Source: Rhizobium terrae
Lineage (GTDB): Bacteria > Pseudomonadota > Alphaproteobacteria > Rhizobiales > Rhizobiaceae
Direction: 5' to 3'
DNA: 64,000 nt
NCBI RefSeq assembly: GCF_003425685.1
Contig: NZ_QJKM01000006.1
Span: 62,001-126,000 of the forward strand
In this document: piece by piece, positions 20,797 through 30,012 of the stretch
How positions within the stretch are numbered: the stretch's first letter is position 1
Layout: every line of letters starts with the position of its first letter
Made by a program: the position numbers and the translations under genes
Notes under the pieces: generated by a model
The model's input: only the letters and a program-made list of their open reading frames with translations
What the model was told of the DNA's origin: nothing
Database searches by the model: none

Positions 20797-21795
20797 ATGC
20801 AAAAGCTCAATCGCCGCCAGATCCTCAAGACCGCAGCCGCAACGGGTATCACTTTGGCTTCGCCGGCCTTGATGCGAAGCGCCTTTGCCCGCACCACGAC
20901 GATCACCGTCGCCTCGCTGCTCGGCGATGACAAGCCTGAAAGCAAGATCTGGGTGAGGATCGGCGAGATCGTGGAAGCGAAGCTGCCGGGCCGGTTTAAG
21001 TTCAACGTCGTCAAGAACGCCGCGCTGGGCGGCGAGAAGGAGGTGGCGGAAGGCGCGCGTCTCGGCTCGATCCAGGCGAGCCTTTCGACGGTTTCCTCGC
21101 TCTCCGGTTGGGTACCGGAACTGCAGGTCCTCGATCTGCCCTTCCTGTTCCGTGACGCCGACCATGTCCGCCGCACCGTGGATGGCAGAACCGGCGCGGA
21201 TCTCAAGGAAAAACTTGCCGCCCAGAACTTCGTGATCGGCGATTTCATCAACTATGGCGCCCGGCACCTCCTGACCAAGGAACCGGTGACCCGGCCGGAG
21301 CAGATGAAGGGCAAGAAGATCCGCGTCATCCAGAGCCCGCTGCACACCAAGCTCTGGAGCGCTTTCGGGACCGTGCCCGTCGGCATCCCGATCACCGAGA
21401 CCTATAATGCGCTTTCGACCGGCGTGGCGGACGCCATGGACCTCACGAAATCCGCCTATGCCGGGTTCAAGCTCTATGAAGTCGTGCCCTCGATGACCGA
21501 GACCGGCCATATATGGGCGTCGGGTGTGATCTTTTATGCCGCGAGCTTCTGGAACCGGCTCGATGACGCCGAAAGGACGGTTTTCCTCGAAGCGTCGAAA
21601 GAAGGCGCCGCCTATTTCAACCGGCTGATCGTCGAGGACGAAGCCGCGTCCGTTACCCAATCACTGAAGAACGGCGGCAAGCTTCTGAAGCCGGAAGCCT
21701 TCGAAGAATGGCAAAGAGGCGCTCAAGGGGTGTGGCAGGATTTTGCGGACGTCGTAGGCGGCATGGACCGCATCAAGGCGATCCAGACGGCCTGA
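20797..21795 (+). CDS. TRAP transporter substrate-binding protein (DctP)
   Basis: 332 aa. The N-terminus MQKLNRRQILKTAAATGITLASPALMR is a Tat-like signal (NRRQILK followed by a hydrophobic stretch). The mature part is a DctP protein: GARLGSIQASLSTVSSLSG, VLDLPFLFRDADHVRRTVDG, MKGKKIRVIQSPLHTKLW, VPVGIPITETYNALSTGVADAMD with the typical binding-site region, and TGHIWASGVIFYA. It starts 13 bp after the DctQM stop, so the order is the reverse of the binding-protein-first layout seen elsewhere in the window. Confidence 0.92.
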   Translation: MQKLNRRQILKTAAATGITLASPALMRSAFARTTTITVASLLGDDKPESKIWVRIGEIVEAKLPGRFKFNVVKNAALGGEKEVAEGARLGSIQASLSTVSSLSGWVPELQVLDLPFLFRDADHVRRTVDGRTGADLKEKLAAQNFVIGDFINYGARHLLTKEPVTRPEQMKGKKIRVIQSPLHTKLWSAFGTVPVGIPITETYNALSTGVADAMDLTKSAYAGFKLYEVVPSMTETGHIWASGVIFYAASFWNRLDDAERTVFLEASKEGAAYFNRLIVEDEAASVTQSLKNGGKLLKPEAFEEWQRGAQGVWQDFADVVGGMDRIKAIQTA

Positions 21796-21870
21796 ACGTT
21801 CGCGCATATTTCATCCCTCAGGATGTTCCCGGATATCGCTAGGAACGGCCGGGCCTGCTAACGTCGTCTC

Positions 21871-22329
21871 ATGACTGATGCCAGACTCGACCTTTCCCGT
21901 TCGCCGATCGCCATCCCGGAGCGTTTCCGGGACGTGCCTTACAATCCCAATCATTTTCCCGGCGCGCCGGGTATCTACGAAGTGGAAGGCGGAGCGAACT
22001 GCCAGCAATATGCGTTTTCGCTGCTGCGGCATCACGGTTTCGCAATCCCGGATTTCCGTTCCAGCGAGCTGTGGAGCGATACGCAATATACAGCGGTCTC
22101 GGAAGCCATGCAGCCGTTCGACCTGGTTCTCGTCCACGACAAGCCGGAGAGCTTCGGAGCCCATGTGGGGCTTTGCATCGGCGGGGGATTGATCCTGCAT
22201 CTGTCGCGACGGATAGATGCGCCGGCGATCGAAACGTTGAACGAGATGCAGGCGCGCGACGAATACCGCTGCCTGATCGGCTTCAAGACGGTGCTTGTCC
22301 GTCGTCAACACAAGGCAGCACACGCATGA
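21871..22329 (+). CDS. NlpC/P60-like putative cysteine hydrolase
   Basis: 152 aa with a compact Cys-His arrangement typical of NlpC/P60/CHAP proteins: a Cys near the start of a helix (GANCQQYAFSLLRHHG), then DLVLVHDKPESFGAHVGLCIGGG with the His, and a third candidate polar residue in LILHLSR. No signal peptide or membrane segment is seen, which is unusual for a peptidoglycan hydrolase and suggests a cytosolic amidase role. It overlaps the next gene by ATGA, tying it to the dioxygenase-esterase fusion. I do not recognise a named family member. Confidence 0.6.
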   Translation: MTDARLDLSRSPIAIPERFRDVPYNPNHFPGAPGIYEVEGGANCQQYAFSLLRHHGFAIPDFRSSELWSDTQYTAVSEAMQPFDLVLVHDKPESFGAHVGLCIGGGLILHLSRRIDAPAIETLNEMQARDEYRCLIGFKTVLVRRQHKAAHA

Positions 22330-23891
22330 CCAGCGGCATTCACCACATCACCGCCATCACCCGGAAGATCCAGGCGAATGTCGATTTCTACGTCGGCTTC
22401 CTGGGACTGAGGCTCGTCAAACGCACCGCCGGTTTCGAGGATGCGCAGCAGCTTCACCTTTTCTATGGCGATGGGTCAGCGTCGCCCGGTTCGCTCGTTA
22501 CCTTCCTCGCCTGGGAGGACGGATCGCTGGGGCGGGTCGGCCACGGTGCGCCGAGCGAGATCGGTTTCGCGATCGCGCCGGAGGCGATCGGCTTTTGGCT
22601 GACCCGGGCATTGCAGTTCAACGTCAAGCTCTCAGGTCCCGCTCAGGAGTTCGGCGAGCCGGTGCTGCGGCTGACCGATCCGGACGGCATCATCGTCAAG
22701 CTCGTCGGGGTCGAAGGCGCCGAAGGGAGTCGGCCCTGGGTCTGGTGGGAAGGCGGCGGCATTGCCGAGGCGGATGCGATCCACGGGTTGCGCGGCGCGA
22801 CGATCCTGTCGGAAAAGCCGGATGAGACCGCGAATTTCCTGACCCGCCACATGGGCCTTGTTCGCGGACCGGCCGAAGGGGCGATCCAGCGTCTTTTGTC
22901 CGATGCTGGCGACATCGTCGACGTCCGCGACGCCGGCGGTTTCTGGACGGCGGCGCCAGGCACCGGAACGATCGACCACATTGCCCTGCGCGCTCCCGAT
23001 CGGGGGCGCGTGGAGGCGGTGCAGGCAGCACTTCTCGCCGAAAACGCCGGCGAGATGAACATGCACGATCGCCAGTATTTCTATTCGCTTTATGTGCGCG
23101 AACCGGGAGGCACGCTGATCGAATTGGCGAGCGACGGACCGGGGTTCGTGACCGACGAGCCGCTGGAAACGCTCGGCACCCGGCTTTTCATTCCGAAGCA
23201 TTTCAAGGCGGATCACGATGCTCTCCGGGTCATGCTGCCGCAATTCGGCCTGCCGGGCGAAGAGCGGGTGACCTATCGAGACCTGCCTTTCGTTCATCGC
23301 ATCCACATGCCCGAGAACTGGGACGGTTCGACGCTGGTTCTGCTGCATGGCACGGGAGCCAACGAAACGAGCATGCTGCCGTTCGGGCGCAATGCCGCGC
23401 CGAACGCCATGCTGATCGGCATTCGCGGACGCTCGACGGACGAGGGGTATCCGCGCTTCTTCCGCCGCTTCGACCAGGTGACGTTCGACCAGAAGGAAAT
23501 CGTCTCCGAGACGGAGGCATTCGCGGCCTTCGTGGAGGAGATCGGGCCGGCCTACGGAGCCGATCCCAAGCGGACGGCCTTGGTCGGATATTCGAACGGC
23601 GGCAACATGATCGGCGCGGTGATGCAGCTCCATCCGGAACTGATCCGCAAGGCGGTGCTGCTCAGGTCGATGAACGTCCTTGAGAGCAGGCCGTCGGTCG
23701 ATCTTTCCGGTGCGCAGGTCCTGTCGCTCAGCGCGACCGACGATTTCTACGGACCACTGGCGCAGGAGCTGGAAAACCGGCTTCGTGCGGCGGGCGCGGA
23801 ACTCACCGCCCGGACGCTGGAGGCAAATCACGGAATCGGCCGCGAAGACGAGATCATCACCCGTGACTGGCTGATCGAAAAAGGGCTTTGA
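22326..23891 (+). CDS. Fusion: VOC ring-cleaving dioxygenase + alpha/beta-hydrolase esterase
   Basis: 521 aa from the ATG at 22326. Residues about 1-310 hold two vicinal-oxygen-chelate modules like the MhqO/LinE-type extradiol enzymes: metal His in GIHHITAIT, His in TIDHIALRAP, Glu in GGTLIELASD. Residues about 320-521 are a carboxylesterase/phospholipase-type hydrolase: LLHGTGANETSMLPFG oxyanion region, nucleophile Ser in GYSNGG, Asp in SATDDFYGP, His in EANHGIG. B. subtilis encodes equivalents as separate mhqO and mhqD/mhqP genes induced by quinones, so this fusion suggests one enzyme for hydroquinone or quinone-thiol detoxification. The stop abuts the convergent aminotransferase gene. Confidence 0.85.
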   Translation: MTSGIHHITAITRKIQANVDFYVGFLGLRLVKRTAGFEDAQQLHLFYGDGSASPGSLVTFLAWEDGSLGRVGHGAPSEIGFAIAPEAIGFWLTRALQFNVKLSGPAQEFGEPVLRLTDPDGIIVKLVGVEGAEGSRPWVWWEGGGIAEADAIHGLRGATILSEKPDETANFLTRHMGLVRGPAEGAIQRLLSDAGDIVDVRDAGGFWTAAPGTGTIDHIALRAPDRGRVEAVQAALLAENAGEMNMHDRQYFYSLYVREPGGTLIELASDGPGFVTDEPLETLGTRLFIPKHFKADHDALRVMLPQFGLPGEERVTYRDLPFVHRIHMPENWDGSTLVLLHGTGANETSMLPFGRNAAPNAMLIGIRGRSTDEGYPRFFRRFDQVTFDQKEIVSETEAFAAFVEEIGPAYGADPKRTALVGYSNGGNMIGAVMQLHPELIRKAVLLRSMNVLESRPSVDLSGAQVLSLSATDDFYGPLAQELENRLRAAGAELTARTLEANHGIGREDEIITRDWLIEKGL

Positions 23892-24983
23892 TCAGTCGCC
23901 GTAATGCAGCGCGATCGCATCGACGGCGGCGGGAATATCCGCCTTCACCCCAAGCCTTCTCAGGCCCATGCCGAAGGCGGTGACATTGCCGAGGACGCTG
24001 TCGAAACGGGCGCGCCTGCCGGTATGGTTCAGCCGGATCAACCGTTCCGCGCCCGGGCCGACGCCGGCGGAAAGCTCCATGATGCGCGGGGCGACTGCAA
24101 GAAGGGCGTCGGTTTCGATCCCGTCCGGTAGTTTTGCGGTCGTCACCAGGTTGGAGCCCCTGGTCGGCCCCATCCACAGTCCGGCTCCCATGGCGGAAAG
24201 TGCCGCGCGCGTCGCCCTCGCAGCGCGGACGTGGCGTGCGACGATCTGGTCGATGCCTTCTGCTTCCGCCCGATCCAGCGCCGCCTCCAGCGCGAAGAAT
24301 TCCAGCGGCGCGGTGGTGCCGGGCAGTGTTCCACGCCCCGTGTCCAGCCAAGCCTTCTGGTCGAGAAGCGAAAGGATCGAATACCTTGGTCCACCGTCTC
24401 GGGAAATCATTTTCCAGGCCGGGGCACTGACGGAGACGGCCGAAAGCCCGGCGGGGCCGGCCAGTGATTTCTGAGGGCCGATCACCGCGATGTCGATGCC
24501 GAGCTCGTCGACATTCAGGGCATGGCCGCCGACCGACGCGACCGCATCGACCACGGTCGCGATGCCCCGGTCGCGGGCCAGGGCGACAATCTCCTCGAGC
24601 GGATTGCGGATGCCGCTCGCCGATTCCGCATGGACCAGTGCGAGGACTTCTGCATCCGGATGGGCATTCAAGACCCGAACGACGGCCTCCGTCTCGACCG
24701 GCCGCGCCGGCTCCGCCACAAGCTCGGCCACTTCGGCGCCGCCGCGCCTCATCCAGTTGCCGAACCAGCCGCCATACATGCTGGTGACGATGTTGATCGC
24801 CTTGAGGCCTGGCCGGGCGAGGCTTGCCGCGACGGCCTCCAGCGCGACCACCGCTTCGGCCTGGATCAGCAGCACGTCGTTCCCAGTCTTCAAAAGCTTG
24901 CCGAGCCGGTCGCCGACCGCAGCGTACCGTGCGGACGGAAAGGCGGGCGTATCGTGCAGCGGATGCCAGGGGTCAGAATTCAT
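23892..24983 (-). CDS. Class V PLP-dependent aminotransferase
   Basis: 363 aa, fold type I, class V. PLP landmarks: VHAESASGIRNPLEEI, the PLP-ring Asp in VVDAVASVGGH, and the Schiff-base Lys in GPQKSLAGPAGL. A late RLNHTGRRA matches the region that binds the substrate carboxylate in alanine-glyoxylate-type enzymes. The gene is the last of a peptide-type ABC operon and overlaps the preceding ATPase gene by 11 bp. It may therefore transaminate or cleave the imported amino compound (serine-glyoxylate, purine- or aminophosphonate-related activities are all possible). Confidence 0.8.
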   Translation of the reverse strand: MNSDPWHPLHDTPAFPSARYAAVGDRLGKLLKTGNDVLLIQAEAVVALEAVAASLARPGLKAINIVTSMYGGWFGNWMRRGGAEVAELVAEPARPVETEAVVRVLNAHPDAEVLALVHAESASGIRNPLEEIVALARDRGIATVVDAVASVGGHALNVDELGIDIAVIGPQKSLAGPAGLSAVSVSAPAWKMISRDGGPRYSILSLLDQKAWLDTGRGTLPGTTAPLEFFALEAALDRAEAEGIDQIVARHVRAARATRAALSAMGAGLWMGPTRGSNLVTTAKLPDGIETDALLAVAPRIMELSAGVGPGAERLIRLNHTGRRARFDSVLGNVTAFGMGLRRLGVKADIPAAVDAIALHYGD

Positions 24984-25770
24984 GCTTGTGTCCTTGCGGT
25001 GGTCCGGTCATCAGGCGGGGCACGGCCGCGATCAGCGCCCGGGCGGTCGGAGACTGCGGATTTTCGATCATCTGGCGAGCCGTGCCGGCCTCCACCAGCT
25101 GCCCGGCATCCATGACGGCGATCCGATGCGAGACGGCGCGCAGCACGGCGAGATCGTGCGAGACGAAAAGATAGGCGATGCCGCGCTCCCGTTGCAACTC
25201 CACCAGCAGTTCCAGGATTTTTCCGCGGATCGAGACATCCAGCGCCGAAACCGCCTCATCGAGCACGATCAGCGACGGGCGCGTGGCAATCGCGCGGGCG
25301 ATCGCGATCCGCTGCCGCTGGCCGCCGGAAATTTCGCGGATGGAGCGGTCGGCGTAGCTTGTCGGCAGGCCGACGCGATCGAGCAGGGCGGCAACTTCTC
25401 CCCGGCGCTCGGCCTTCGGGACGACGCCGTGGATGCGCAGCGGGTCGTCGAGCACCGAAGCGACCGTGGCGCGCGGATTGAAGGCGCCGAGCACGTCCTG
25501 GAACACCATCTGCATTCCTGCGCGGCGGCGGCGCAGACCTGCGCCTGAGAGCGCCAGCCAGTCTTCTCCCCGGAAGCGGATCGAACCTCTATCAGCCGGC
25601 AGGAGCCGCATCAGGATGCGCGCGAGCGTGGACTTGCCGCTGCCGGAGGCTCCCGCGAGGCCGAGGGTTTCACCGGGCTCGAGCGTCAGGAATATATCGG
25701 TCAAGGCCGCGACGTTGCGGCCGCCTGAGGCAAAATGCTTCGAAAGGTTGCGGATTTCCAGAAGCGTCAT
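24973..25770 (-). CDS. Peptide/opine-type ABC importer ATPase (DppF/OppF-like)
   Basis: 265 aa with one ABC domain: Walker A GASGSGKST, signature ISGGQRQRIAIARA, Walker B LIVLDEAVSALD, switch His in VSHDLAVL. The C-terminus ends shortly after, without a long oligopeptide-binding tail. It forms the ATPase pair with the product of 25767-26546, and its start overlaps that gene's stop by 4 bp. Confidence 0.9.
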   Translation of the reverse strand: MTLLEIRNLSKHFASGGRNVAALTDIFLTLEPGETLGLAGASGSGKSTLARILMRLLPADRGSIRFRGEDWLALSGAGLRRRRAGMQMVFQDVLGAFNPRATVASVLDDPLRIHGVVPKAERRGEVAALLDRVGLPTSYADRSIREISGGQRQRIAIARAIATRPSLIVLDEAVSALDVSIRGKILELLVELQRERGIAYLFVSHDLAVLRAVSHRIAVMDAGQLVEAGTARQMIENPQSPTARALIAAVPRLMTGPPQGHKHEF

Positions 25771-26546
25771 CCGACCGCGTCCTCGATCAGCGGCCGCGTG
25801 GTCAGGTCGCGATGGCTGGCGAGCAGCGTTTTCGTATAGGTTTCCCCGGGTGAGGCGAGAACGGCGGTGGTCGAGCCGGTTTCAACCAGGCGGCCGTCCC
25901 TGAAGATCGCCACCCGATCGGCAAATCCCGATGCCAGCGCGATATCGTGGGTGACGAAGATCAGCGTCATGCGCGCATCGCGAACCAGATCGTCGAGTAG
26001 CGAGACGATGTCCGCCTGAACGACCATATCGAGCGCGCTGGTCGCTTCGTCGGCGATGAGGATGCCGGGTTTTGCCGCCAGCGCCGCGGCGATCGCCACG
26101 CGCTGGCGCTGGCCGCCGGAAAGTTGATGCGGAAAGGCTTTCAGCGTCTTCTCCGGCTGCGGCATGCGGACCTTTTCCAGCATTTCCCGCGCGCGGGCCT
26201 CGGCTTGCTTCCATGAAAGGCCGAGATGCCGCCTGGCGCCTTCGGCCACTTGTTCGCCGACCGTCAGCACGGGGTTCAGGCTTGACGAAGGGTCCTGGAA
26301 GACGAAACCGAGATCGCGCCCGGGCAGCGGTCGGCCGCCCGGCCAGCATATCTCTCCCGAAACCTTTGTTCCAGGCGGCAGAAGGCCGGCCAGCACCCGG
26401 GCGAGGGTGCTTTTTCCCGAGCCGCTCTCGCCGATGATCGCCAGTCTTTCGCCGGCAGCGATACTGAATTCGATCTCTTTCAGGGCCGGAATCGGCTGGC
26501 CGCGGTAGAGGACCGAAACGCCACGGATATCGCAGAGCTCGCTCAT
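25767..26546 (-). CDS. Peptide/opine-type ABC importer ATPase (DppD/OppD-like)
   Basis: 259 aa with Walker A GESGSGKST, LSGGQRQRVAIAAAL, Walker B ILIADEATSALD and VTHDIALA. The C-terminus is short and lacks the cysteine-rich Fe-S tail of many DppD/OppD proteins. It overlaps both neighbours by 4 bp, so the four transport genes are translated as one unit. Confidence 0.9.
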   Translation of the reverse strand: MSELCDIRGVSVLYRGQPIPALKEIEFSIAAGERLAIIGESGSGKSTLARVLAGLLPPGTKVSGEICWPGGRPLPGRDLGFVFQDPSSSLNPVLTVGEQVAEGARRHLGLSWKQAEARAREMLEKVRMPQPEKTLKAFPHQLSGGQRQRVAIAAALAAKPGILIADEATSALDMVVQADIVSLLDDLVRDARMTLIFVTHDIALASGFADRVAIFRDGRLVETGSTTAVLASPGETYTKTLLASHRDLTTRPLIEDAVG

Positions 26547-27373
26547 TCCTCCGCCCTCCGGCCGGCAAGCGTCTTGGTCAACCCCTCGCTGAAGAGGTAG
26601 ACGCCGACGACGGTCACGATGAGCGCAATCCCGGGGAAGATCGAGAGCGACGGCGAGGAGCGAAGGATGTTGCGGCCTTCGGCGATCATCGAACCCCAGG
26701 TCACGACGTTCGGGTCGCCGAGGCCGAGGAAGGAGAGCGCGGCTTCGGTGAGGATCGCGGCGGCGACGATGATCGCTGACAGAGCCAAGACCGGCGGCAG
26801 GGCGTTGGGCAGGATTTCCTTCAAGGCAATCTCCACCGGGTGCATGCCGATGACGCGCGCCGAAGCGACATAATCCCGTTCGCGGATGGAAAGGACCTGT
26901 GCCCGCGTCAGGCGCGCGGGATCGGCCCAGGCGCCTAGGGAAATGGCGATCACCACGACCGGTGCGGAGGCGCCGATGACGCTGACGAAGGCGAGCGCCA
27001 GCAGGAAGCTCGGGACGATCTGGAAGGCGTCGACCACGCGCATCAGCGCCTCGTCCACCAGGCCGCCGGCAAAGCCTGCCGTCAGACCGATGCAGAACCC
27101 GAAGGCGATGGCGGCGAACGCGGCTGCGATGCCGACCGCAAGCGAGGTTCGTGCACCGTGGATGATGCCGGCAAGCACGTCGCGGCCGAGGCGGTCGGTA
27201 CCGAGCGGGAAGCTTGGATCGGTAAAGGGCGCCAGCAGCGGGCGGGCGGCAATCCTCAGCGGGTCTCCCGGCGACAGGACCGGCGCAAGGAGTGCGACAA
27301 GAGCCAGCAGAACCAGAATCCCCAGCCCGATGGCGCTTTCCGGCGTTCTGATCAGATGTTGAATCACCTTCAT
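26543..27373 (-). CDS. Peptide/opine-type ABC importer permease (DppC-like)
   Basis: 276 aa, BPD_transp_1. A signature N-terminal helix and PLLAPFTDPSFPLGTDRLGRDVLAGIIHGARTS region precede six helices. The EAA loop is seen as EIALKEILPNALPPVL. EALSFLGLGDPN near the C-terminus is typical of DppC/OppC. It dimerises with the DppB-like product of the adjacent gene. Confidence 0.92.
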   Translation of the reverse strand: MKVIQHLIRTPESAIGLGILVLLALVALLAPVLSPGDPLRIAARPLLAPFTDPSFPLGTDRLGRDVLAGIIHGARTSLAVGIAAAFAAIAFGFCIGLTAGFAGGLVDEALMRVVDAFQIVPSFLLALAFVSVIGASAPVVVIAISLGAWADPARLTRAQVLSIRERDYVASARVIGMHPVEIALKEILPNALPPVLALSAIIVAAAILTEAALSFLGLGDPNVVTWGSMIAEGRNILRSSPSLSIFPGIALIVTVVGVYLFSEGLTKTLAGRRAEE

Positions 27374-28359
27374 CCGCCGCTCTCCGAAGCGCCGACCCGG
27401 GGGTCCAGGGCGGCGTAGACGATGTCGATGACGAGATTGACGCAGATGACCAGAACGGCGCTGACGATGATGATGCCCATCAGCAGCGGTGCGTCGCGGC
27501 CGCTGACCGCCTCCTGCGCCAGCCGGCCGAAACCTGGAATGGAGAAGATGCTCTCGATGACGACGCTGCCGCCGAGCATGGCCGCGGATTGCAGGCCGAG
27601 CATGGTGACGAGCGGCAAAAGGGCGTTGCGCGCCACATGGCGGAGCACGATACGGGTGCGTGAGAGACCCTTGGAGCGGGCGAAGAGTACGAAATCGAGC
27701 TGCCAGGCCTCCGCCATGCCGGAGCGCATCACACGCAGGAAGAGCGCCATGTAGATCAAGGCCAATGCGCCGACCGGCAGGACCAGATGCCTTGCGATAT
27801 CGGCGGCGCGGGCAAGGCCGGCCTTGCCGGAAGCGATCGTCTCGATGCCCGAGGTCGGCAACCAGCGAAGCTGCACGGCGAATATGATCGACAGGACGAG
27901 ACCGAGCCAGAAGCTCGGGATCGCATAGAGAATGAGGGAAATGGTGGAAAGCACCCTGTCTCTTGGACTTTCGGGCCTTGCGCCGGCGACGATGCCGAGC
28001 GCCGAGCCGAGCCCGAAGGAGAGGGCCGTGGCGCTGCCCATCAGAAGCAACGTGTTCGGCAGCCGTTCGACAACGAGGTCGAGGACCGGCCGGTCGAAAG
28101 CGATCGACCAGCCGAGATCGAGCTTCATGAGCGAGGAGAGATAGAGCCAGAGACGGGCGGCCATGGACTGGTCGAGGCCATAGGCCTGCCGCAGCGACCG
28201 TGCGACTGCGGCATCCCCGCCGCCGATCGAAAGCAGATAGGCATCGACCGCGTCGCCCGAGGCGGATTCCAGCAGAAGGAATGTCAGAACGACGACGATC
28301 AGCAGCACGGGAATGCTGCTGATCGCGCGTCGTCTGATCAATCGGAGGGCACGGTTCAC
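27370..28359 (-). CDS. Peptide/opine-type ABC importer permease (DppB-like)
   Basis: 329 aa, BPD_transp_1 with the DppB-type N-terminal helix and long periplasmic loop (residues about 30-95, including YGLDQSMAARLWLYL). It has GLSRTRIVLRHVARNALLPLVTMLG as the EAA loop and FSIPGFGRLAQEAVSGRD near the end. It begins 42 bp after the binding-protein gene in the direction of transcription and overlaps the next permease by 4 bp. Confidence 0.92.
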   Translation of the reverse strand: MNRALRLIRRRAISSIPVLLIVVVLTFLLLESASGDAVDAYLLSIGGGDAAVARSLRQAYGLDQSMAARLWLYLSSLMKLDLGWSIAFDRPVLDLVVERLPNTLLLMGSATALSFGLGSALGIVAGARPESPRDRVLSTISLILYAIPSFWLGLVLSIIFAVQLRWLPTSGIETIASGKAGLARAADIARHLVLPVGALALIYMALFLRVMRSGMAEAWQLDFVLFARSKGLSRTRIVLRHVARNALLPLVTMLGLQSAAMLGGSVVIESIFSIPGFGRLAQEAVSGRDAPLLMGIIIVSAVLVICVNLVIDIVYAALDPRVGASESGG

Positions 28360-28401
28360 GCTACGGAAGGCCTTGGGACTGGGATTCTGGAGCCGAAGCT
28401 A

Positions 28402-30012
28402 TCACGATTTCAGGGCGGTATCCGCCCAGTTCGACACCGCCCAGCGCGGATTGTTGGAAACGTTCAACACACTGTCGCGCGCGACGGTAATAAAGCCCCA
28501 TTCCGCGACGTTGATCAGCGGCAGGTCTGTCGCCACGAGCTTCTGGAACTGCTTGTAGAGATCGGTACGCGCCGCCGTATCGACCGTCACCGCCGCCCTG
28601 GCGATGATGTCGTCGAGTTCCTTGCTGGCATAGCCGCCCTGGTTGGAAAACGGAACGCCCGCAGGAATGCCGGACTGGACGAGGATGGTGGTCGAGATCG
28701 CCGGATCGCCGCGGAAGACCGGAGGGCCGACAGCGAGGTCGAAATCGTGATCCGTATAGACCGCCTTCTGGTGGGCGGCGGAATCGGCGTTGACGAGCTG
28801 AGCGTCGATGCCGACGGCCGCGAGCGCCTGGCGCAGATAGTCGCCGAACTGCTTCGTTTCGTTGAAATAGGGTGCCGGTCGGAGTTTCAGCGAGAAGCGG
28901 GTGCCGTTGGCGCCTTTCTTGTAGCCGGCCTCGTCGAGCAGCGCATTGGCCTTGGCCACATCGAAGGCATAGGTCGGCACGCCGGCATCGTAGAATTCCG
29001 GCGCATTCTTCGGCACCGGGCCTGTCGATGCAGAGGCGTAACCGAGGAAGATCGTATCGACGACGAATTTCCTGTCGATCGCATGGGCAATCGCCTGACG
29101 CACCTTCAGGTCAGCCAGTTCCTTGCGACGGTGGTTGATCTCGACGACGAGCTGATAGGTGAGCGCCTCGTAGCCCTTGGAAATGACCTTGATACCCGGC
29201 ACCTTGGAAATGCGGGCGAGATCGGTGAGCGGTACGGCCGAGAAGGCGGCAAGCTGGATTTCTTCGGCCTCCAGCGCGGCTCCGGCGCCGGCACGATCGG
29301 GCAGCACGCGGAAGATCACCTCGTCGAGCTTGGGTTCGCCCTTGTTCCAGTAATCGGCATTCTTCGTCAGGCGATAATATTCGCCCGGCTTGTATTCGGT
29401 GAGTTTGAACGGGCCGGTGCCGACGAGCTTCACATTGGCCGGGTTGCCGGCAATATCCGTGCCTTCGTAGACATGTTTCGGCACGACGCTGCTGACGACC
29501 GGCAGCGCATTGCGGATGAGCTGCAGCGGGGTCGGCTTGGAGAACTTGAAGATGGCCGTCGCCGCATCCGGCGTATCGACAGCCTCGAGATTGGCGAAGA
29601 CGACACGGCCAAGATTCTGCAGCGGCTTCCAGATGCTGAGGGCGGAGAACGCGACGTCGGCTGAGGTGAACGGCTTGCCGTCGTGCCACTTCACGCCTTC
29701 GCGCAGCTTGAAGGTGACGGACTTGCCGTCGGCCGAACCTTCCCAGGAGGTGGCAAGCCGCGGCGAAAGACCGTCCTTGCCGTCGAACGATGCTTCGGCG
29801 AGAGGCTCGACCACTTTGCTCGCGATGAAGAAGACGCCGTTCGAGGCAACGATCGCGGGGTTGAGGTTCTTCGGTTCGGAATCGGCTGCGACGATCAGCC
29901 TTCCGCCGGAAGGCGTGTTCTGGGCGCGGGCCAAGACCGGCAGCGCCGTCGAGGCAAGCAGAGCCGAACCTGCCTGCAAAAGAGTACGTCGGGATAGATG
30001 GGCGATCGTCAT
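28402..30012 (-). CDS. Periplasmic binding protein, peptide/opine type (SBP family 5)
   Basis: 536 aa. The N-terminus has a Tat-type signal: SRRTLLQ, hydrophobic stretch, then a cleavage site near LARAQNTP. The mature body is SBP_bac_5: VEPLAEASFDGKDGLSPRLATSWE, FKLREGVKWHDGKPFTSADVAFS, GTGPFKLTEYKPGEYYRLTKNADYW, and KVRQAIAHAIDRKFVVDTIFLGYASASTGPVP. It is the first gene of the leftward operon and has a GAGG SD. The 157 bp upstream must hold the promoter, but no box is convincing. Possible ligands are peptides, opines or modified amino acids; the downstream aminotransferase favours an amino compound. Confidence 0.93.
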   Translation of the reverse strand: MTIAHLSRRTLLQAGSALLASTALPVLARAQNTPSGGRLIVAADSEPKNLNPAIVASNGVFFIASKVVEPLAEASFDGKDGLSPRLATSWEGSADGKSVTFKLREGVKWHDGKPFTSADVAFSALSIWKPLQNLGRVVFANLEAVDTPDAATAIFKFSKPTPLQLIRNALPVVSSVVPKHVYEGTDIAGNPANVKLVGTGPFKLTEYKPGEYYRLTKNADYWNKGEPKLDEVIFRVLPDRAGAGAALEAEEIQLAAFSAVPLTDLARISKVPGIKVISKGYEALTYQLVVEINHRRKELADLKVRQAIAHAIDRKFVVDTIFLGYASASTGPVPKNAPEFYDAGVPTYAFDVAKANALLDEAGYKKGANGTRFSLKLRPAPYFNETKQFGDYLRQALAAVGIDAQLVNADSAAHQKAVYTDHDFDLAVGPPVFRGDPAISTTILVQSGIPAGVPFSNQGGYASKELDDIIARAAVTVDTAARTDLYKQFQKLVATDLPLINVAEWGFITVARDSVLNVSNNPRWAVSNWADTALKS

